Below are positions 16,289 through 27,100 of a stretch of DNA of 64,000 nucleotides, piece by piece (the first letter of the stretch is position 1; every line of letters starts with the position of its first letter). A program made the translations under genes and the position numbers. The notes under the pieces were generated by a model. The model had not been told where the DNA came from. It searched no databases and saw only the letters and a list, made by a program, of their open reading frames with translations. The DNA is from Providencia alcalifaciens DSM 30120 (GTDB lineage: Bacteria; Pseudomonadota; Gammaproteobacteria; Enterobacterales; Enterobacteriaceae): the NCBI RefSeq assembly GCF_000173415.1, contig NZ_ABXW01000042.1:1-64000 (forward strand), in the 5' to 3' direction.

Positions 16289-18304
16289 ATGACACCTCTT
16301 CAGTTACTTTTATGGTCAGTCATTTTCTATGCGGTAGGGGGTTTTGTCTCGTTGCTCTTTAAACGACAAGAAAAGCTCGCCATCTATGTCGCGGGAATTA
16401 CTGCCATGATCGGGGGCGTGCTTGGATTATGCAGTGCTATCCCTGTCTTAATGAGTGGAGATGTTCTCACTTACCTATCACAAGGTCCGTTCCCATTCGC
16501 CAATTTTGCTGTCAGATTCGATAGCCTTGCCGCTTTTATGGTGATGGTTATCTCCTTGCTGGTGACGGTTAGCGCCTTGTACTCCTTGAATTATGTTCAG
16601 GAATATTGCGGTCGTGGCGCGTGGAGCATGGGATTCTTCCTGAACCTGTTTATCGCCTCGATGGTCGCCTTGGTCGTGATGGACAACGCCTTTTATTTCA
16701 TCATCCTGTTTGAAATGATGTCGCTGGCCTCTTGGTTCTTAGTCATTGCCGACCAAGATGACAAATCCATCCGTGCGGGTCTGCTGTACTTCTTTATTGC
16801 CCACGCCGGTTCGATTTTAATTATGATCGCCTTCTTCTTAATGTGGCGTGAAAGTGGCAGCTTAGATTTTGATTCATTCCGCCAGCTCTCGCTCTCACCG
16901 GCGATGGCATCGGTGGTGTTTTTATTGGGATTTTTTGGCTTTGGTGCCAAAGCAGGGATGCTCCCATTGCACAGCTGGTTACCGCAAGCTCACCCCGCAG
17001 CACCGTCTCATGCATCGGCTTTAATGTCTGGCGTGATGGTAAAAATCGGTATTTTTGGGATCATCAAAGTGGGTATCGACCTACTGGGTGCGACTCAAGG
17101 CTGGTGGGGGATCGTGGTCTTGGCATTCGGGGCAGTGTCTTCCGTCTTGGGCGTTATGTATGCGTTGGCTGAGCATGATATCAAACGCTTACTCGCATGG
17201 CATACCGTCGAAAATATCGGGATCATCCTGATGGGGGTGGGGGTCGCGATGGTTGGCATGGCGAACAATATGCCAGTGTTGGCAACCATCGGTCTGCTCG
17301 GTGCGATATATCACTTACTCAATCATGCGGTGTTCAAAGGCTTATTATTCCTCGGCGCGGGCGCAGTGATTTACCGTGTGCATACCCGAGATATGGAAAA
17401 AATGGGGGGCTTGGCGAAGTTAATGCCACTCACCGCAACCGCGTTTTTAATCGGCTGTATGGCGATTTCCGCACTGCCACCACTCAACGGCTTCGTTAGT
17501 GAGTGGTACACCTACCAATCTCTCTTCTCCATGAGTCATGAAGGCACCTTTATGATGCGCATCAGCGGTCCAATTGCCATTGTGATGTTAGCCATCACCG
17601 GGGCGTTGGCAGCGATGTGCTTTGTGAAAGTCTACGGTGTGAGTTTCTGCGGTGGTGCGCGTAGCGAACAAGCGACGCATGCTCGTGAAGTCCCTTGGAC
17701 GATGACCGCTGCAATGCTGATCCTTGCCGTTATCTGTGTGATTTTAGGGGTTGGTGCGACTTACATCGCACCCGTTCTGGCCAATGTGGCAATGTCCCTG
17801 ACGCATGCGACAGATATCACCGTGGCACAAGGTGCAATGCTCATACCAAACAGCGCCTCTCAAGCGATGATCTCCCCAGCCATGACGCTGATTTTATTGC
17901 TGGCTCTGCCAATCATCCCGCTGATTATTTACATGGTGTTCAAAGGCAAACAGTTGGAAGCGCGTCGTAAAGGCGATGCATGGGCGTGTGGCTATGCATG
18001 GGAAAAAGATATGTCGGTGTCAGCGGGTGGTTTTACTCAACCGCTACGTTCTATGTTCGCACCGTTATATCGCCTGCGTACTCAGCTCGATCCGTCTGCT
18101 CGTCTAGCGCAAGCCCTCGAAGTCACCAAAGAGGGGGCAGGGAAGGTTGAACCGTTCTGGGATGACAAGATTATTTATCCATTGGTTCGCGTGATTAACC
18201 GAATAGCAAAACGCATGCAATGCCTACAAGGTGGGGACTTTAGACTCTACTGCCTATATGTTGTTGCGGCCTTGATCGTGCTGCTTGTTGTGATTGCGGC
18301 GTAA
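16289..18304 (+). CDS. hyfB: Hydrogenase-4 membrane subunit HyfB
   Basis: A 671-residue polytopic membrane protein related to the NuoL/NuoM/NuoN antiporter-like subunits of complex I and to HycC of hydrogenase-3. It has a proton-antiporter core (PLHSWLPQAHPAAPSHASALMSG) with a long C-terminal extension, about 14-16 hydrophobic segments in all. It begins two bases after the hyfA stop with GGGAG upstream; a longer in-frame start inside hyfA is discarded. It is thought to anchor the complex and may pump ions. Confidence 0.95.
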   Translation: MTPLQLLLWSVIFYAVGGFVSLLFKRQEKLAIYVAGITAMIGGVLGLCSAIPVLMSGDVLTYLSQGPFPFANFAVRFDSLAAFMVMVISLLVTVSALYSLNYVQEYCGRGAWSMGFFLNLFIASMVALVVMDNAFYFIILFEMMSLASWFLVIADQDDKSIRAGLLYFFIAHAGSILIMIAFFLMWRESGSLDFDSFRQLSLSPAMASVVFLLGFFGFGAKAGMLPLHSWLPQAHPAAPSHASALMSGVMVKIGIFGIIKVGIDLLGATQGWWGIVVLAFGAVSSVLGVMYALAEHDIKRLLAWHTVENIGIILMGVGVAMVGMANNMPVLATIGLLGAIYHLLNHAVFKGLLFLGAGAVIYRVHTRDMEKMGGLAKLMPLTATAFLIGCMAISALPPLNGFVSEWYTYQSLFSMSHEGTFMMRISGPIAIVMLAITGALAAMCFVKVYGVSFCGGARSEQATHAREVPWTMTAAMLILAVICVILGVGATYIAPVLANVAMSLTHATDITVAQGAMLIPNSASQAMISPAMTLILLLALPIIPLIIYMVFKGKQLEARRKGDAWACGYAWEKDMSVSAGGFTQPLRSMFAPLYRLRTQLDPSARLAQALEVTKEGAGKVEPFWDDKIIYPLVRVINRIAKRMQCLQGGDFRLYCLYVVAALIVLLVVIAA

Positions 18305-18315
18305 GGAGAGAAACC

Positions 18316-19266
18316 ATGTCGATTCAAGAAACACCCACATTGATGACAGGGATCTTCGCCATCATTCAAGCGGTTGTATTGTTATTGCTAACACCGTTAT
18401 TTACGGGGATCTCTCGTCAAATTCGCGCCAAAATGCATTCCCGCCAAGGACCTGGCGTTTGGCAAGATTATCGGGATATTGCCAAGCTGCTGACTCGCCA
18501 GTCGGTTGCTCCCCGTGATTCTGGCATTATCTTTCGCATCATGCCGTACGTGCTGCTCGGCAGTATGTTGTTATTAGCGATGGCATTGCCAGTGGTGACT
18601 CACACATCGCTGTTTAGTGGCGCAGCCGACATCATCATCGTGCTGTATATCTTTGCACTATTCCGCTTCTTCTTTTCACTTTCCGGTCTCGATACCGGAA
18701 GCCCATTTGCCGGTATCGGCGCAAGCCGTGAATTAACGCTTGGCGTACTGGTAGAGCCGACGTTATTCCTCGGTCTGTTGGTCGTTGCTCTGATAGCAGG
18801 TTCCACCAACATTGGCACTATTAGCGCCACGATGAGTGAAGGCTGGGTATCCCCAACTGCCACGTTATTAGCATTAATTGCTTGTGGCTTCGCCACCTTT
18901 ATTGAAATGGGCAAGATCCCATTCGACGTAGCGGAAGCAGAGCAAGAGCTGCAAGAAGGTCCTTTGACGGAATACTCTGGTTCTGGACTGGCGTTAGTGA
19001 AATGGGGAATAGGGCTCAAACAAGTGATTGTGGCAGTGCTATTCCTGTCGATTTTCTTCCCATTTGGTAATGCAAGTGCCTTTACCGTTGGCAGCGTGTT
19101 GTTAGCGATGGGATTACTGCTAGTGAAATTATTGGTGATTTTCGTGCTGGCGTCGCTGGTCGAAAACAGTCTGGCTCGTGGTCGTTTTTTATTAACGCAC
19201 CATGTGACTTGGTTAGGATTCGGTGTTGCGGCACTTGGATTCGTCTTCTACCTCACCGGTCTATAA
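18316..19266 (+). CDS. hyfC: Hydrogenase-4 membrane subunit HyfC
   Basis: A 316-residue homologue of NuoH and HycD, with about eight membrane segments. It contains the conserved cytoplasmic stretch EMGKIPFDVAEAEQELQEGPL, in which glutamates line the quinone-like or proton path of the family. It links the soluble NiFe arm to the membrane arm. Eleven bases separate it from hyfB, with AAGGAG before the start. Confidence 0.95.
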   Translation: MSIQETPTLMTGIFAIIQAVVLLLLTPLFTGISRQIRAKMHSRQGPGVWQDYRDIAKLLTRQSVAPRDSGIIFRIMPYVLLGSMLLLAMALPVVTHTSLFSGAADIIIVLYIFALFRFFFSLSGLDTGSPFAGIGASRELTLGVLVEPTLFLGLLVVALIAGSTNIGTISATMSEGWVSPTATLLALIACGFATFIEMGKIPFDVAEAEQELQEGPLTEYSGSGLALVKWGIGLKQVIVAVLFLSIFFPFGNASAFTVGSVLLAMGLLLVKLLVIFVLASLVENSLARGRFLLTHHVTWLGFGVAALGFVFYLTGL

Positions 19267-19279
19267 GGAGCGACGAAGC

Positions 19280-20722
19280 ATGTTAGAAAATATTGCACTA
19301 GCAACCTTGGTAATCCCGTTCATCGGGGCGTTGCTGGTCAGTGTGCTACCCACCCGTCTAGCACCGTGGCTAAGTACCTTAGTGGCGTTGCTAGCGTCTT
19401 TGGGAACAGCGGCACTGGGCTGGCTCTATTTAGACGGTGGTAAGGTCGCCACCACACTGGAGTTAATCCAGACAGGTGATGTGGCGCTATTCGGTTTTAC
19501 CGTGGATGGCGTGAGTACGCTGATTGCGTTTGCGGTGGTGTTCCTCGGCTTCTTGATTTGCCTCTACTCAACGGGGTATCTCACTGAAGGCAATCGTGAA
19601 CACGCTCATGGACCGACTCGTCGTTACTACGCCTTTTTACTGATCTTTATTGGGGCGATGGCGGGTGTTGTTCTCTCCTCAACCATTTTAGGGCAGTTAG
19701 TGTTTTTCGAAATTACTGGCGGCTGCTCTTGGGCGCTGATTGGTTACTACCAAACTGAAAAGTCGCAGCGTTCGGCGATGAAGGCGCTATTGATCACCCA
19801 TGTGGGTTCACTCGGCTTATACATGGCGGCGGCAACGTTATTTATTAGTACAGGAACGTTCGCACTGAGTGCCATCGACCGTCTAAGTGAATCGCAAAGC
19901 TTGATTGTGTTTGGTGGCATTTTGTTTGCCGCATGGGGTAAATCAGCGCAGTTACCACTACAAGCCTGGCTTCCCGATGCGATGGAAGCCCCAACCCCAG
20001 TTAGTGCTTACTTACATGCGGCCTCCATGGTGAAGGTCGGTGTATATATCTTTGCGCGTGGCTTGATGTCCTCTACCCATGTGCCAGAAATTATTGGTTG
20101 GGTGGGTGTGGTGATGGCAGTCATCACACTGGTGTATGGATTTATGATGTACCTGCCGCAAAAAGACATGAAACGTCTATTGGCATGGTCAACCATCACA
20201 CAACTGGCATACATCTTCTTAGCGTTATCGCTGTCAGTCTTTGGTTCGAAAGAGGCGTTCGACGGCGGGATTGCTTACATCTTTAACCATGCTTTCGCCA
20301 AAAGTTTGTTCTTCTTAGTCGCGGGCGCACTGAGTTATAGCTGTGGAACACGCATGCTACCGCGCTTACGTGGTTTGGCAAAACGTTATCCTCTACTGGG
20401 TGTTGGCTTTTGCGTGGCGGCACTGGCAATTGCGGGTGTTCCTCCACTGAACGGTTTCTTCAGTAAATTCCCTATCTTTGCAGCGGGTTTCGCCCTTTCA
20501 GAACATTTCTGGATATTAACGCCAATCATGGTGTTAGTGCTGATTGAATCTGTGGCGAGCTTTGCATGGTTGCTGTACTGGTTCGGTAAAGTGGTTCCAG
20601 GTGAACCAAGTGAAGAGGTGGCAAACGGCAGCGCAGTTCCATGGGCAATGCAGTGGGTGATTGGCTTACTGATAGTGATGTCCTTCTGTTCTAGTGTTAT
20701 TGCCGTCATCTGGCTCGGTTAA
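19280..20722 (+). CDS. hyfD: Hydrogenase-4 membrane subunit HyfD
   Basis: A 480-residue second antiporter-like subunit (NuoL/NuoM type) starting at MLENIALATL with AAGGAG upstream; an earlier in-frame start inside hyfC is discarded. It shows the antiporter core QAWLPDAMEAPTPVSAYLHA and a lysine-containing GKSAQLPLQ segment. HyfD, HyfE and HyfF are absent from hydrogenase-3 (Hyc), so this gene is part of the proof that the operon encodes hydrogenase-4. Confidence 0.95.
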   Translation: MLENIALATLVIPFIGALLVSVLPTRLAPWLSTLVALLASLGTAALGWLYLDGGKVATTLELIQTGDVALFGFTVDGVSTLIAFAVVFLGFLICLYSTGYLTEGNREHAHGPTRRYYAFLLIFIGAMAGVVLSSTILGQLVFFEITGGCSWALIGYYQTEKSQRSAMKALLITHVGSLGLYMAAATLFISTGTFALSAIDRLSESQSLIVFGGILFAAWGKSAQLPLQAWLPDAMEAPTPVSAYLHAASMVKVGVYIFARGLMSSTHVPEIIGWVGVVMAVITLVYGFMMYLPQKDMKRLLAWSTITQLAYIFLALSLSVFGSKEAFDGGIAYIFNHAFAKSLFFLVAGALSYSCGTRMLPRLRGLAKRYPLLGVGFCVAALAIAGVPPLNGFFSKFPIFAAGFALSEHFWILTPIMVLVLIESVASFAWLLYWFGKVVPGEPSEEVANGSAVPWAMQWVIGLLIVMSFCSSVIAVIWLG

Positions 20723-20734
20723 GGGAGAGAAAGA

Positions 20735-21385
20735 ATGACTGGTTCAATGATAGTGAATAATTTGGCAGGGCTGATGATGATCACGTCGCTGCTGGTGATC
20801 GGCGCGAAAAAGCCGGTGGTGTCTTGTTGGTTCTATGCGTTGCAGTCGCTGGTGTTAGTGGCGATTTTCGGCACGTTATCGTACACCCTCAACGCCCCTG
20901 AATTGGCAATGTGGGCAGGGACAGCGTTTGCCACCAAAGTGGTTTTAGTGCCGCTGATTATGGGGTACGCCTTCCGTAAATTATCTGACCCAACCGCTAA
21001 CGGCGGGGTGATTAGCCCAGCATGGTTGATGCTTGCCGCAGCAGTAATCGTGGTGCTGTGTTGGTTCGTAGTCGAGCCAATAAAACTGCCACTGGCGGCG
21101 GATTTAAAACCCGCTTTAGCAGTTTCTTTGGGGCACTTTATGCTGGGGCTGCTGTGCATTGTTACGCAGCGCAATATTCTCAAGCAAGCCTTCGGTTACT
21201 GTTTAATGGAAAACGGCTCTCATCTGACCTTAGCTCTGCTGGCGTATAAAGCCCCTGAGCTGGTGGAAATTGGTATTGCCACAGACGCCATTTTTGCAGT
21301 GATTATTATGGCGGTATTGGCTCGCAAAATTTATCGCACGCTCAACACACTGAACGTGGATCAACTGACCGCGCTGAAGGGGTGA
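20735..21385 (+). CDS. hyfE: Hydrogenase-4 membrane subunit HyfE
   Basis: A 216-residue protein with six or seven hydrophobic segments, at the place of HyfE in the E. coli operon and of the expected size (E. coli HyfE is 216). The family contains a NuoK-like portion. It lies 12 bases after hyfD and four before hyfF. Confidence 0.93.
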   Translation: MTGSMIVNNLAGLMMITSLLVIGAKKPVVSCWFYALQSLVLVAIFGTLSYTLNAPELAMWAGTAFATKVVLVPLIMGYAFRKLSDPTANGGVISPAWLMLAAAVIVVLCWFVVEPIKLPLAADLKPALAVSLGHFMLGLLCIVTQRNILKQAFGYCLMENGSHLTLALLAYKAPELVEIGIATDAIFAVIIMAVLARKIYRTLNTLNVDQLTALKG

Positions 21386-21389
21386 TGAG

Positions 21390-22970
21390 ATGAGTCAAAC
21401 AATGTTATTAACACTATTAATGGCAACTCCGTTGGTGATTTCACTGCTGGCGTTCGCGTGCCGTTTACTGGGTAATGGGGCGAAAGCCCTCGTCACGGTG
21501 ATCCACTTCGTGGGTATTGTGGTGCTGCTCGTACTTTCTTTGTGGATGGTTAGCACCATTGATCAGGTCGGTGATCTACTCATGGCAGGTAACTGGGTTC
21601 ACCTTGATAGCCTCGCCGGATTATTCCTCGCCATTTTAGGTATTGTCGGTTTCCTGACTGGGCTGTACTCCATCGGTTATATGAATCATGAAGTGCATGA
21701 AGGTGAAATTAGCGTAGGAACCTTATGTAATTACTACGGTTTCTTCCATTTATTTCTCTTTACCATGCTACTGGTGATCACCAGTAATAACCTGATCCTG
21801 ATGTGGGCTGCGGTAGAGGCCACGACATTAAGCTCGGCTTTCTTGGTGGGGATTTATGGTCAACGCTCTTCGCTAGAAGCTGCGTGGAAATACATAATTA
21901 TCTGTAGCGTCGGTGTGGCATTTGGTCTTTTCGGCACCATTCTCGTGTATGCCAATGCGGTGAACGTGATGCCGAATCCGGAAATGGCGATCTTCTGGAC
22001 GGAAGTCCTAAAATACACTGACCTTCTTGACCCAACCTTGATGCATCTTGCCTTTGTCTTTGTGTTAATCGGTTTTGGTACCAAAACCGGCCTGTTCCCA
22101 ATGCATGCATGGTTACCGGATGCGCACAGTGAGGCACCAAGCCCAACATCGGCGTTGCTGTCTGCGGTGCTGCTGAACTGCGCACTGCTGATTATCATCC
22201 GTTACTACATTATCGTCACGTCATCGATTGGCGGCGAATTCACTCAAACCTTATTGCTGGTGTTCGGATTAATGTCCGTAGCGGTGGCTGCATTCTTTAT
22301 CTTGGTACAAAAAGATATGAAGCGTTTGCTGGCGTACTCCAGTGTGGAAAACATGGGGCTAATTGCAGTCGCATTAGGGATTGGCGGACCTTTAGGCGTG
22401 TTGGCGGCATTACTGCACACCTTGAACCACAGTTTGGGTAAAACCTTACTGTTTTGCGGTTCCGGTAACGTTCTTCTGAAATATGGCACGCGCGATATCA
22501 CTGTCGTGAAAGGGTTACTGCGTACAATGCCATTCACTGCGGTTGTGTTTGCCGGTGGTGCATTAGCGCTGGGTGGCATGCCTCCTTTCAACGTATTTTT
22601 GAGTGAATTCATGATTGTGGTGGCAGGGCTGGTTGCTAATCATTTCTGGTTAACCTTGCTGGTGCTGATCCTGATTACGATCGTACTGGGTGGTTTGATC
22701 CGCATGATCTCAAAAACTTTATTCGGTGAACAGCCTGAGTGTGTAGCACGGGGTGAGTTAAGTATTTTAACCACGTTACCCATGGCAATCTTGATTGTCC
22801 TCATGTTGGTAATGGGAACCTATATTCCTCAACCGGTTAGTCGCTTACTGGAAAATGCCGCCACGATTGTGCTGAAAGATAGCGCGACATTCGACCATCA
22901 AATTACCACTTTACATTACCAATGGCCGTGGGGTGTTAGCACCTCCGAACCTTCATTGCAGGAGAAATAA
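21390..22970 (+). CDS. hyfF: Hydrogenase-4 membrane subunit HyfF
   Basis: A 526-residue third antiporter-like subunit with the core [20 protein letters not shown] and a conserved glutamate in [13 protein letters not shown]. About 14 membrane segments. It has the length of E. coli HyfF. Three antiporter-like subunits (B, D, F) is the hallmark of hydrogenase-4 and suggests energy coupling. Confidence 0.95.
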   Translation: MSQTMLLTLLMATPLVISLLAFACRLLGNGAKALVTVIHFVGIVVLLVLSLWMVSTIDQVGDLLMAGNWVHLDSLAGLFLAILGIVGFLTGLYSIGYMNHEVHEGEISVGTLCNYYGFFHLFLFTMLLVITSNNLILMWAAVEATTLSSAFLVGIYGQRSSLEAAWKYIIICSVGVAFGLFGTILVYANAVNVMPNPEMAIFWTEVLKYTDLLDPTLMHLAFVFVLIGFGTKTGLFPMHAWLPDAHSEAPSPTSALLSAVLLNCALLIIIRYYIIVTSSIGGEFTQTLLLVFGLMSVAVAAFFILVQKDMKRLLAYSSVENMGLIAVALGIGGPLGVLAALLHTLNHSLGKTLLFCGSGNVLLKYGTRDITVVKGLLRTMPFTAVVFAGGALALGGMPPFNVFLSEFMIVVAGLVANHFWLTLLVLILITIVLGGLIRMISKTLFGEQPECVARGELSILTTLPMAILIVLMLVMGTYIPQPVSRLLENAATIVLKDSATFDHQITTLHYQWPWGVSTSEPSLQEK

Positions 22971-22971
22971 C

Positions 22972-24705
22972 GTGAGCTATCAGAATTATACAGATACCCT
23001 TCAGGGCGTTCGCAAAGGCGCGGGCTATCTGGCAAAAGTGCGCGAGAAATTTCCTCATGCCATGCTGGAAGAGGAGTGGCAAACCGCTAACCAAGTCACC
23101 ATCACAGTAAAAACCGAGATGCTACCGGAAGTGGTGGAGTTTCTTTATTACGGCTGCGGCGGTTGGTTGCCGGTGCTGTGGGGGAACGATGAGCGTCCTC
23201 TCAATGGGCAGTTTGCAGTGTATTATGCGCTGTCGATGGAAGAGGGGGAAAAATGTTGGGTGACGGTGAAAGCGTATGTCAGCCCAATCACTCAAGAGTT
23301 CCCATCTGTAACGCCACGGGTGCCTGCGGCTGTGTGGGGTGAGCGTGAAATCCGTGATATGTACGGTTTACGCCCAGTGGGCTTGCCGGATGAGCGTCGT
23401 TTAGTATTGCCGGATGACTGGCCGGAAGACCTGTATCCACTGCGCAAAGACACCATGGATTACCGCCAGCGCCCAGCACCGACTACCGATACAGAAACCT
23501 ACGAGTTTATTAATGATAGCAAAACCCAAAGCCGCGTGGTGCCAATTGGTCCTTTGCATATCACGTCGGATGAACCGGGACATTTTCGTCTGTTTGTTGA
23601 CGGCGAGCGCATTGTGGATGCAGATTACCGTATGTTCTATGTTCACCGTGGGATGGAGAAATTAGCGGAAACCCGCATGGGTTACAACGAAGTCACTTTC
23701 TTATCTGACCGTGTTTGCGGTATTTGCGGATTCACTCATAGCGTGGCATATACCACCTCCGTGGAAAATGCGCTCGGTATTTATGTGCCTCAGCGCGCTC
23801 ATACCATTCGCAGTGTGTTACTGGAAGTGGAACGTTTACACAGCCATTTGCTGAATATCGGTTTAGCGAGCCACTTCACCGGTTTTGATACTGGTTTCAT
23901 GCAATTTTTCCGTGTGCGTGAAAAATCCATGACCATGGCGGAATTACTGACAGGCGCCCGTAAAACCTACGGTACCAACTTAATTGGCGGGGTTCGCCGT
24001 GACTTCTTAAAAGAGCAGCGCGTCAAAACTATTCAGCTGGTTAAAGAGATGCGCCAAGATGTAACCCAGCTGGTGGATATGTTGCTCAGTACACCAAATA
24101 TGGAGCAACGCACCGTCGGTGTCGGTCGCCTTGATCCACAAGTTGCCCGTGATTACAGCCCTGTGGGACCGATGATCCGTGCCAGCGGCTTCAAGCGCGA
24201 TGTGCGTTTCGACCACCCATTTGCGGATTATGGCAATTTACCAAAAACATTATTCACCTTAGATGGTTGCGATGTTTATTCCCGCGTGATGGTGCGTATC
24301 AAAGAGACGTTGGATTCCCTGTCGATGATTGAATATGCCCTCGACAATATGCCAGAAGGCCCAATTCTGACCGAAGGCTTTACCTATCAGCCTCATAAAT
24401 TTGCACTAGGCTATACCGAAGCGCCGCGAGGTGAAGATGTTCACTGGAGCATGCTCGGCGATAACCAAAAACTGTATCGCTGGCGCTGCCGCGCTGCCAC
24501 TTACGCGAATTGGCCAGTGCTGCGTTATATGCTGCAAGGCAATACTGTGTCCGATGCACCGCTGATCATCGGTAGCCTTGACCCTTGTTACTCCTGTACA
24601 GACCGCGTCACGCTGGTGGATGTGAAAAAACGCAAAGCCAAAACCGTGGCGTACAAAGAGCTCGAACAGTACAGCATCGAGCGTAAACACTCGATTATGA
24701 AATAA
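22972..24705 (+). CDS. hyfG: Hydrogenase-4 catalytic large subunit HyfG
   Basis: A 577-residue precursor starting at GTG 22972, one base after the hyfF stop, with AGGAG upstream. Residues ~1-150 are NuoC-like and the rest NuoD-like. The NiFe site ligands are the cysteines of DRVCGICGF and of DPCYSC near the C-terminus. About 32 residues follow the last cysteine motif; in HycE this tail is cut off by protease HycI after nickel insertion. Here the protease seems fused to HyfJ, two genes downstream. Confidence 0.96.
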   Translation: MSYQNYTDTLQGVRKGAGYLAKVREKFPHAMLEEEWQTANQVTITVKTEMLPEVVEFLYYGCGGWLPVLWGNDERPLNGQFAVYYALSMEEGEKCWVTVKAYVSPITQEFPSVTPRVPAAVWGEREIRDMYGLRPVGLPDERRLVLPDDWPEDLYPLRKDTMDYRQRPAPTTDTETYEFINDSKTQSRVVPIGPLHITSDEPGHFRLFVDGERIVDADYRMFYVHRGMEKLAETRMGYNEVTFLSDRVCGICGFTHSVAYTTSVENALGIYVPQRAHTIRSVLLEVERLHSHLLNIGLASHFTGFDTGFMQFFRVREKSMTMAELLTGARKTYGTNLIGGVRRDFLKEQRVKTIQLVKEMRQDVTQLVDMLLSTPNMEQRTVGVGRLDPQVARDYSPVGPMIRASGFKRDVRFDHPFADYGNLPKTLFTLDGCDVYSRVMVRIKETLDSLSMIEYALDNMPEGPILTEGFTYQPHKFALGYTEAPRGEDVHWSMLGDNQKLYRWRCRAATYANWPVLRYMLQGNTVSDAPLIIGSLDPCYSCTDRVTLVDVKKRKAKTVAYKELEQYSIERKHSIMK

Positions 24706-24717
24706 CGGAGGGACATC

Positions 24718-25269
24718 ATGTTTAAACTTTTCAAAACCCTTCGTAATGCGGGTACTGCAACGGTGAAATACCCGTTCAAACCGCTAGAAGTGGCGCATGG
24801 TTTTCGCGGAAAACCCGAATACGATCCGCAACAATGTATCGCGTGTGGCGCGTGTATTTCCGCTTGCCCTGCCAATGCGTTAACCATGGAAACGGACTTA
24901 GAAAGTGGTGAACGCCGCTGGCAGCTGTTTTTAGGGCGCTGTATCTATTGCGCGCGCTGTGAAGAAGTGTGCCCGACTCGTGCTATTCATCTGACGGAAG
25001 AGTTTGAAACCGCAGTGATGAATAAAGCGGATCTCTATATGAAAGGGACGTTTCGCTTACAGCATTGTCGCCAATGTGGTGAAGCATTTGCACCGAAAAA
25101 ATCGGTGGAATACGCCATGGCATTGCTGGCGGCATCGGGCATAGAAGAAGCTAGTATTGAGGCATTGCGTCCGATGTATGAAACCTGCCCATCCTGTAAG
25201 CAAAAAAACAACTTATTGAATAATGATCGTCAGAACTTCCGTTTGCATATTCAGGGAGATAAATCATGA
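24718..25269 (+). CDS. hyfH: Hydrogenase-4 ferredoxin-like subunit HyfH
   Basis: A 183-residue NuoI/HycF-type protein with two [4Fe-4S] clusters: [12 protein letters not shown] near residues 39-50 and [12 protein letters not shown] near 79-90. Two additional CxxC pairs ([14 protein letters not shown]) lie in the C-terminal part. It passes electrons towards HyfI. Its stop overlaps the hyfI start by four bases. Confidence 0.95.
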   Translation: MFKLFKTLRNAGTATVKYPFKPLEVAHGFRGKPEYDPQQCIACGACISACPANALTMETDLESGERRWQLFLGRCIYCARCEEVCPTRAIHLTEEFETAVMNKADLYMKGTFRLQHCRQCGEAFAPKKSVEYAMALLAASGIEEASIEALRPMYETCPSCKQKNNLLNNDRQNFRLHIQGDKS

Positions 25270-26048
25270 GTTTGCCAGATATCCCCGTTAATCATCATGT
25301 TAGCCAACCTATCGTTCTTGATGAGCAGGTGGCAAAACTGAAAAGCACCTTGCTGAAAGATATTAAACGTTCGGCATATGTGTACCGTGTGGACTGTGGT
25401 GGCTGCAACGGATGTGAAATTGAAATTTTCTCGGCGATTACACCCGTTTTTGATGCGGAGCGTTTCGGTATCAAGGTTGTTGCCTCTCCGCGCCATGCGG
25501 ATATTTTGCTGTTTACTGGTGCGGTCACCCGTGCGATGCGCATGCCTGCACTGCGAGCGTATGAGTCAGCACCAGATCCTAAAATCTGTATTTCGTATGG
25601 CGCTTGCGGCTGTGGTGGTGGGATTTTCCATGATTTGTACTGTGTGTGGGGAGGCAGTGAACATATCGTGCCGATCGATGTGTGGATCCCTGGCTGCCCA
25701 CCAACTCCAGCTGCCACGATTTATGGTTTTGCGGTGGCATTAGGGTTATTGAAACAGAAATTGGTGGGACAGGATCACCGTGAAGCCGACGGGGAAAAAG
25801 TGGAGCTGTTGTTGCCATCAATCCCTCTGGCTACTCGCGTGATGATCGAGCGTGAAGCTCGCCGCCAAGCAGGGTATTTCCAAGGTCGTGAAATCAGTGA
25901 TCGCTTCTTGACGCTATTGGATGGGGCAACCCCAAGCCAAGTGAAAGTCACCATGCAAGCATGGATGGACGAGGAGCAAGACCCACGGTTGCGTGAGATT
26001 GTGAACCGCTTGGTGACCGTGCTGCAACAAGGGGGCATAAATGAGTGA
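25266..26048 (+). CDS. hyfI: Hydrogenase-4 small subunit HyfI
   Basis: A 260-residue NuoB/HycG-type small subunit. Cysteines 44, 47 and 50 in DCGGCNGCE, a later [10 protein letters not shown] and PGCPPTP supply the ligands of the proximal [4Fe-4S] cluster facing the NiFe centre in HyfG. Overlapping ends on both sides (4 bases with hyfH, 8 with the next gene) indicate tight translational coupling. Confidence 0.95.
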   Translation: MSLPDIPVNHHVSQPIVLDEQVAKLKSTLLKDIKRSAYVYRVDCGGCNGCEIEIFSAITPVFDAERFGIKVVASPRHADILLFTGAVTRAMRMPALRAYESAPDPKICISYGACGCGGGIFHDLYCVWGGSEHIVPIDVWIPGCPPTPAATIYGFAVALGLLKQKLVGQDHREADGEKVELLLPSIPLATRVMIEREARRQAGYFQGREISDRFLTLLDGATPSQVKVTMQAWMDEEQDPRLREIVNRLVTVLQQGGINE

Positions 26049-27018
26049 ATCATCCATAGAAACGGGCAAAGTGATATTTTGGTCACTACGCCAAAAGTTC
26101 GTCGATAGCGATGATGATATTCCCGAAGACGCGCAGCAGGTGATGTATTACTCGCTGGCCATTGGGCACCATGTCGGCATGATTGACTGCTTAAAAACGG
26201 AATTGGAATGTCCATTGGATGGCTACCAAGCATGGGTGAATGCGCTTCCTGAAGGGGAGGCGCGGCGCAAATTACAGGGCTTGATCACCTTTGGCGAGAT
26301 TAATATCGATTCCACCCACACCAATATGTTGGCGTTAGCATTAGATGATTTTGCTAAAGACAGTGACTCGCCCTATCAGGCATGGAGCGCCACACTAATT
26401 CAATTGCTCGGGGAAATTGAGCAAGAACCCGCAATTTATTTGATCGTGAAAAGGCAGCCGATGAGCGATGTCGCCAGACAAACTCAACCGTCTTTTTCAA
26501 TGGAAACAGAGTCTTCAACAGAAAATTTATTACTTTCAGAAAACCCATCACCCGTGCAAAATCTGATGTTGGCGGTGGGCAATAGTATGATGGGGGATGA
26601 TGGCGCAGGTCCGATGCTATTTGACCTCATGCAACAGACCCCGATTGATGGTTGGGTCGCTATTAATGGGGGAAGTAGTCCTGAAAGTGTCTCTCATCAA
26701 GTTCGAGCCTTAAAACCTCAACGTTTGTTAATTGTCGATGCGGCAGATATTGGTTTAGCACCGGGGGAAATTCGGGTTATCGACCCCGATGATATCGCTG
26801 AGATGTTTATTATGAGCACGCACAATCTGCCCCTTAATTTTCTTATCGACCAGTTAAAAGCGGATGTTGGAGAGATTATTTTCTTAGGCATTCAACCTGA
26901 TTTAGTCGGTTTTTACATGCCAATGAATGACAAAGTTATCGCCGCTGTCGAGCAGGTTTATCAAGCTTTACCAACGTGGGAAGGATTAGGGGGATTCCGG
27001 TTATTTGAGGGTGAGTAA
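26041..27018 (+). CDS. Fusion of HyfJ/HycH-type maturation protein and HycI hydrogenase protease
   Basis: A 325-residue two-domain protein. Residues ~1-140 match HyfJ/HycH, a small accessory protein of formate hydrogenlyase assembly. Residues ~141-174 are a Ser/Glu-rich linker. Residues ~175-325 match the endopeptidase HycI, with [22 protein letters not shown] and MSTHNLPL; D187, D233 and H261 correspond to the nickel-sensing residues D16, D62 and H90 of E. coli HycI. In E. coli these are separate genes. There is no stop or frameshift between the parts. The HycI half should trim the C-terminal tail of HyfG. Last gene of the operon. Confidence 0.93.
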   Translation: MSESSIETGKVIFWSLRQKFVDSDDDIPEDAQQVMYYSLAIGHHVGMIDCLKTELECPLDGYQAWVNALPEGEARRKLQGLITFGEINIDSTHTNMLALALDDFAKDSDSPYQAWSATLIQLLGEIEQEPAIYLIVKRQPMSDVARQTQPSFSMETESSTENLLLSENPSPVQNLMLAVGNSMMGDDGAGPMLFDLMQQTPIDGWVAINGGSSPESVSHQVRALKPQRLLIVDAADIGLAPGEIRVIDPDDIAEMFIMSTHNLPLNFLIDQLKADVGEIIFLGIQPDLVGFYMPMNDKVIAAVEQVYQALPTWEGLGGFRLFEGE

Positions 27019-27069
27019 CAACAGACTGGAAGCCTTTAGTTAAAGGATAAAATTTTAAGGAAATAAATA

Positions 27070-27100
27070 GACCGCGCTACAGGGATGCAGTGCGGTTTTA
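27070..27100 (+). terminator. Terminator of the hyf operon
   Basis: An imperfect stem (ACCGCGCT ... AGTGCGGT) is followed by TTTTA, about 50 bases after the last hyf gene. Confidence 0.6.
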
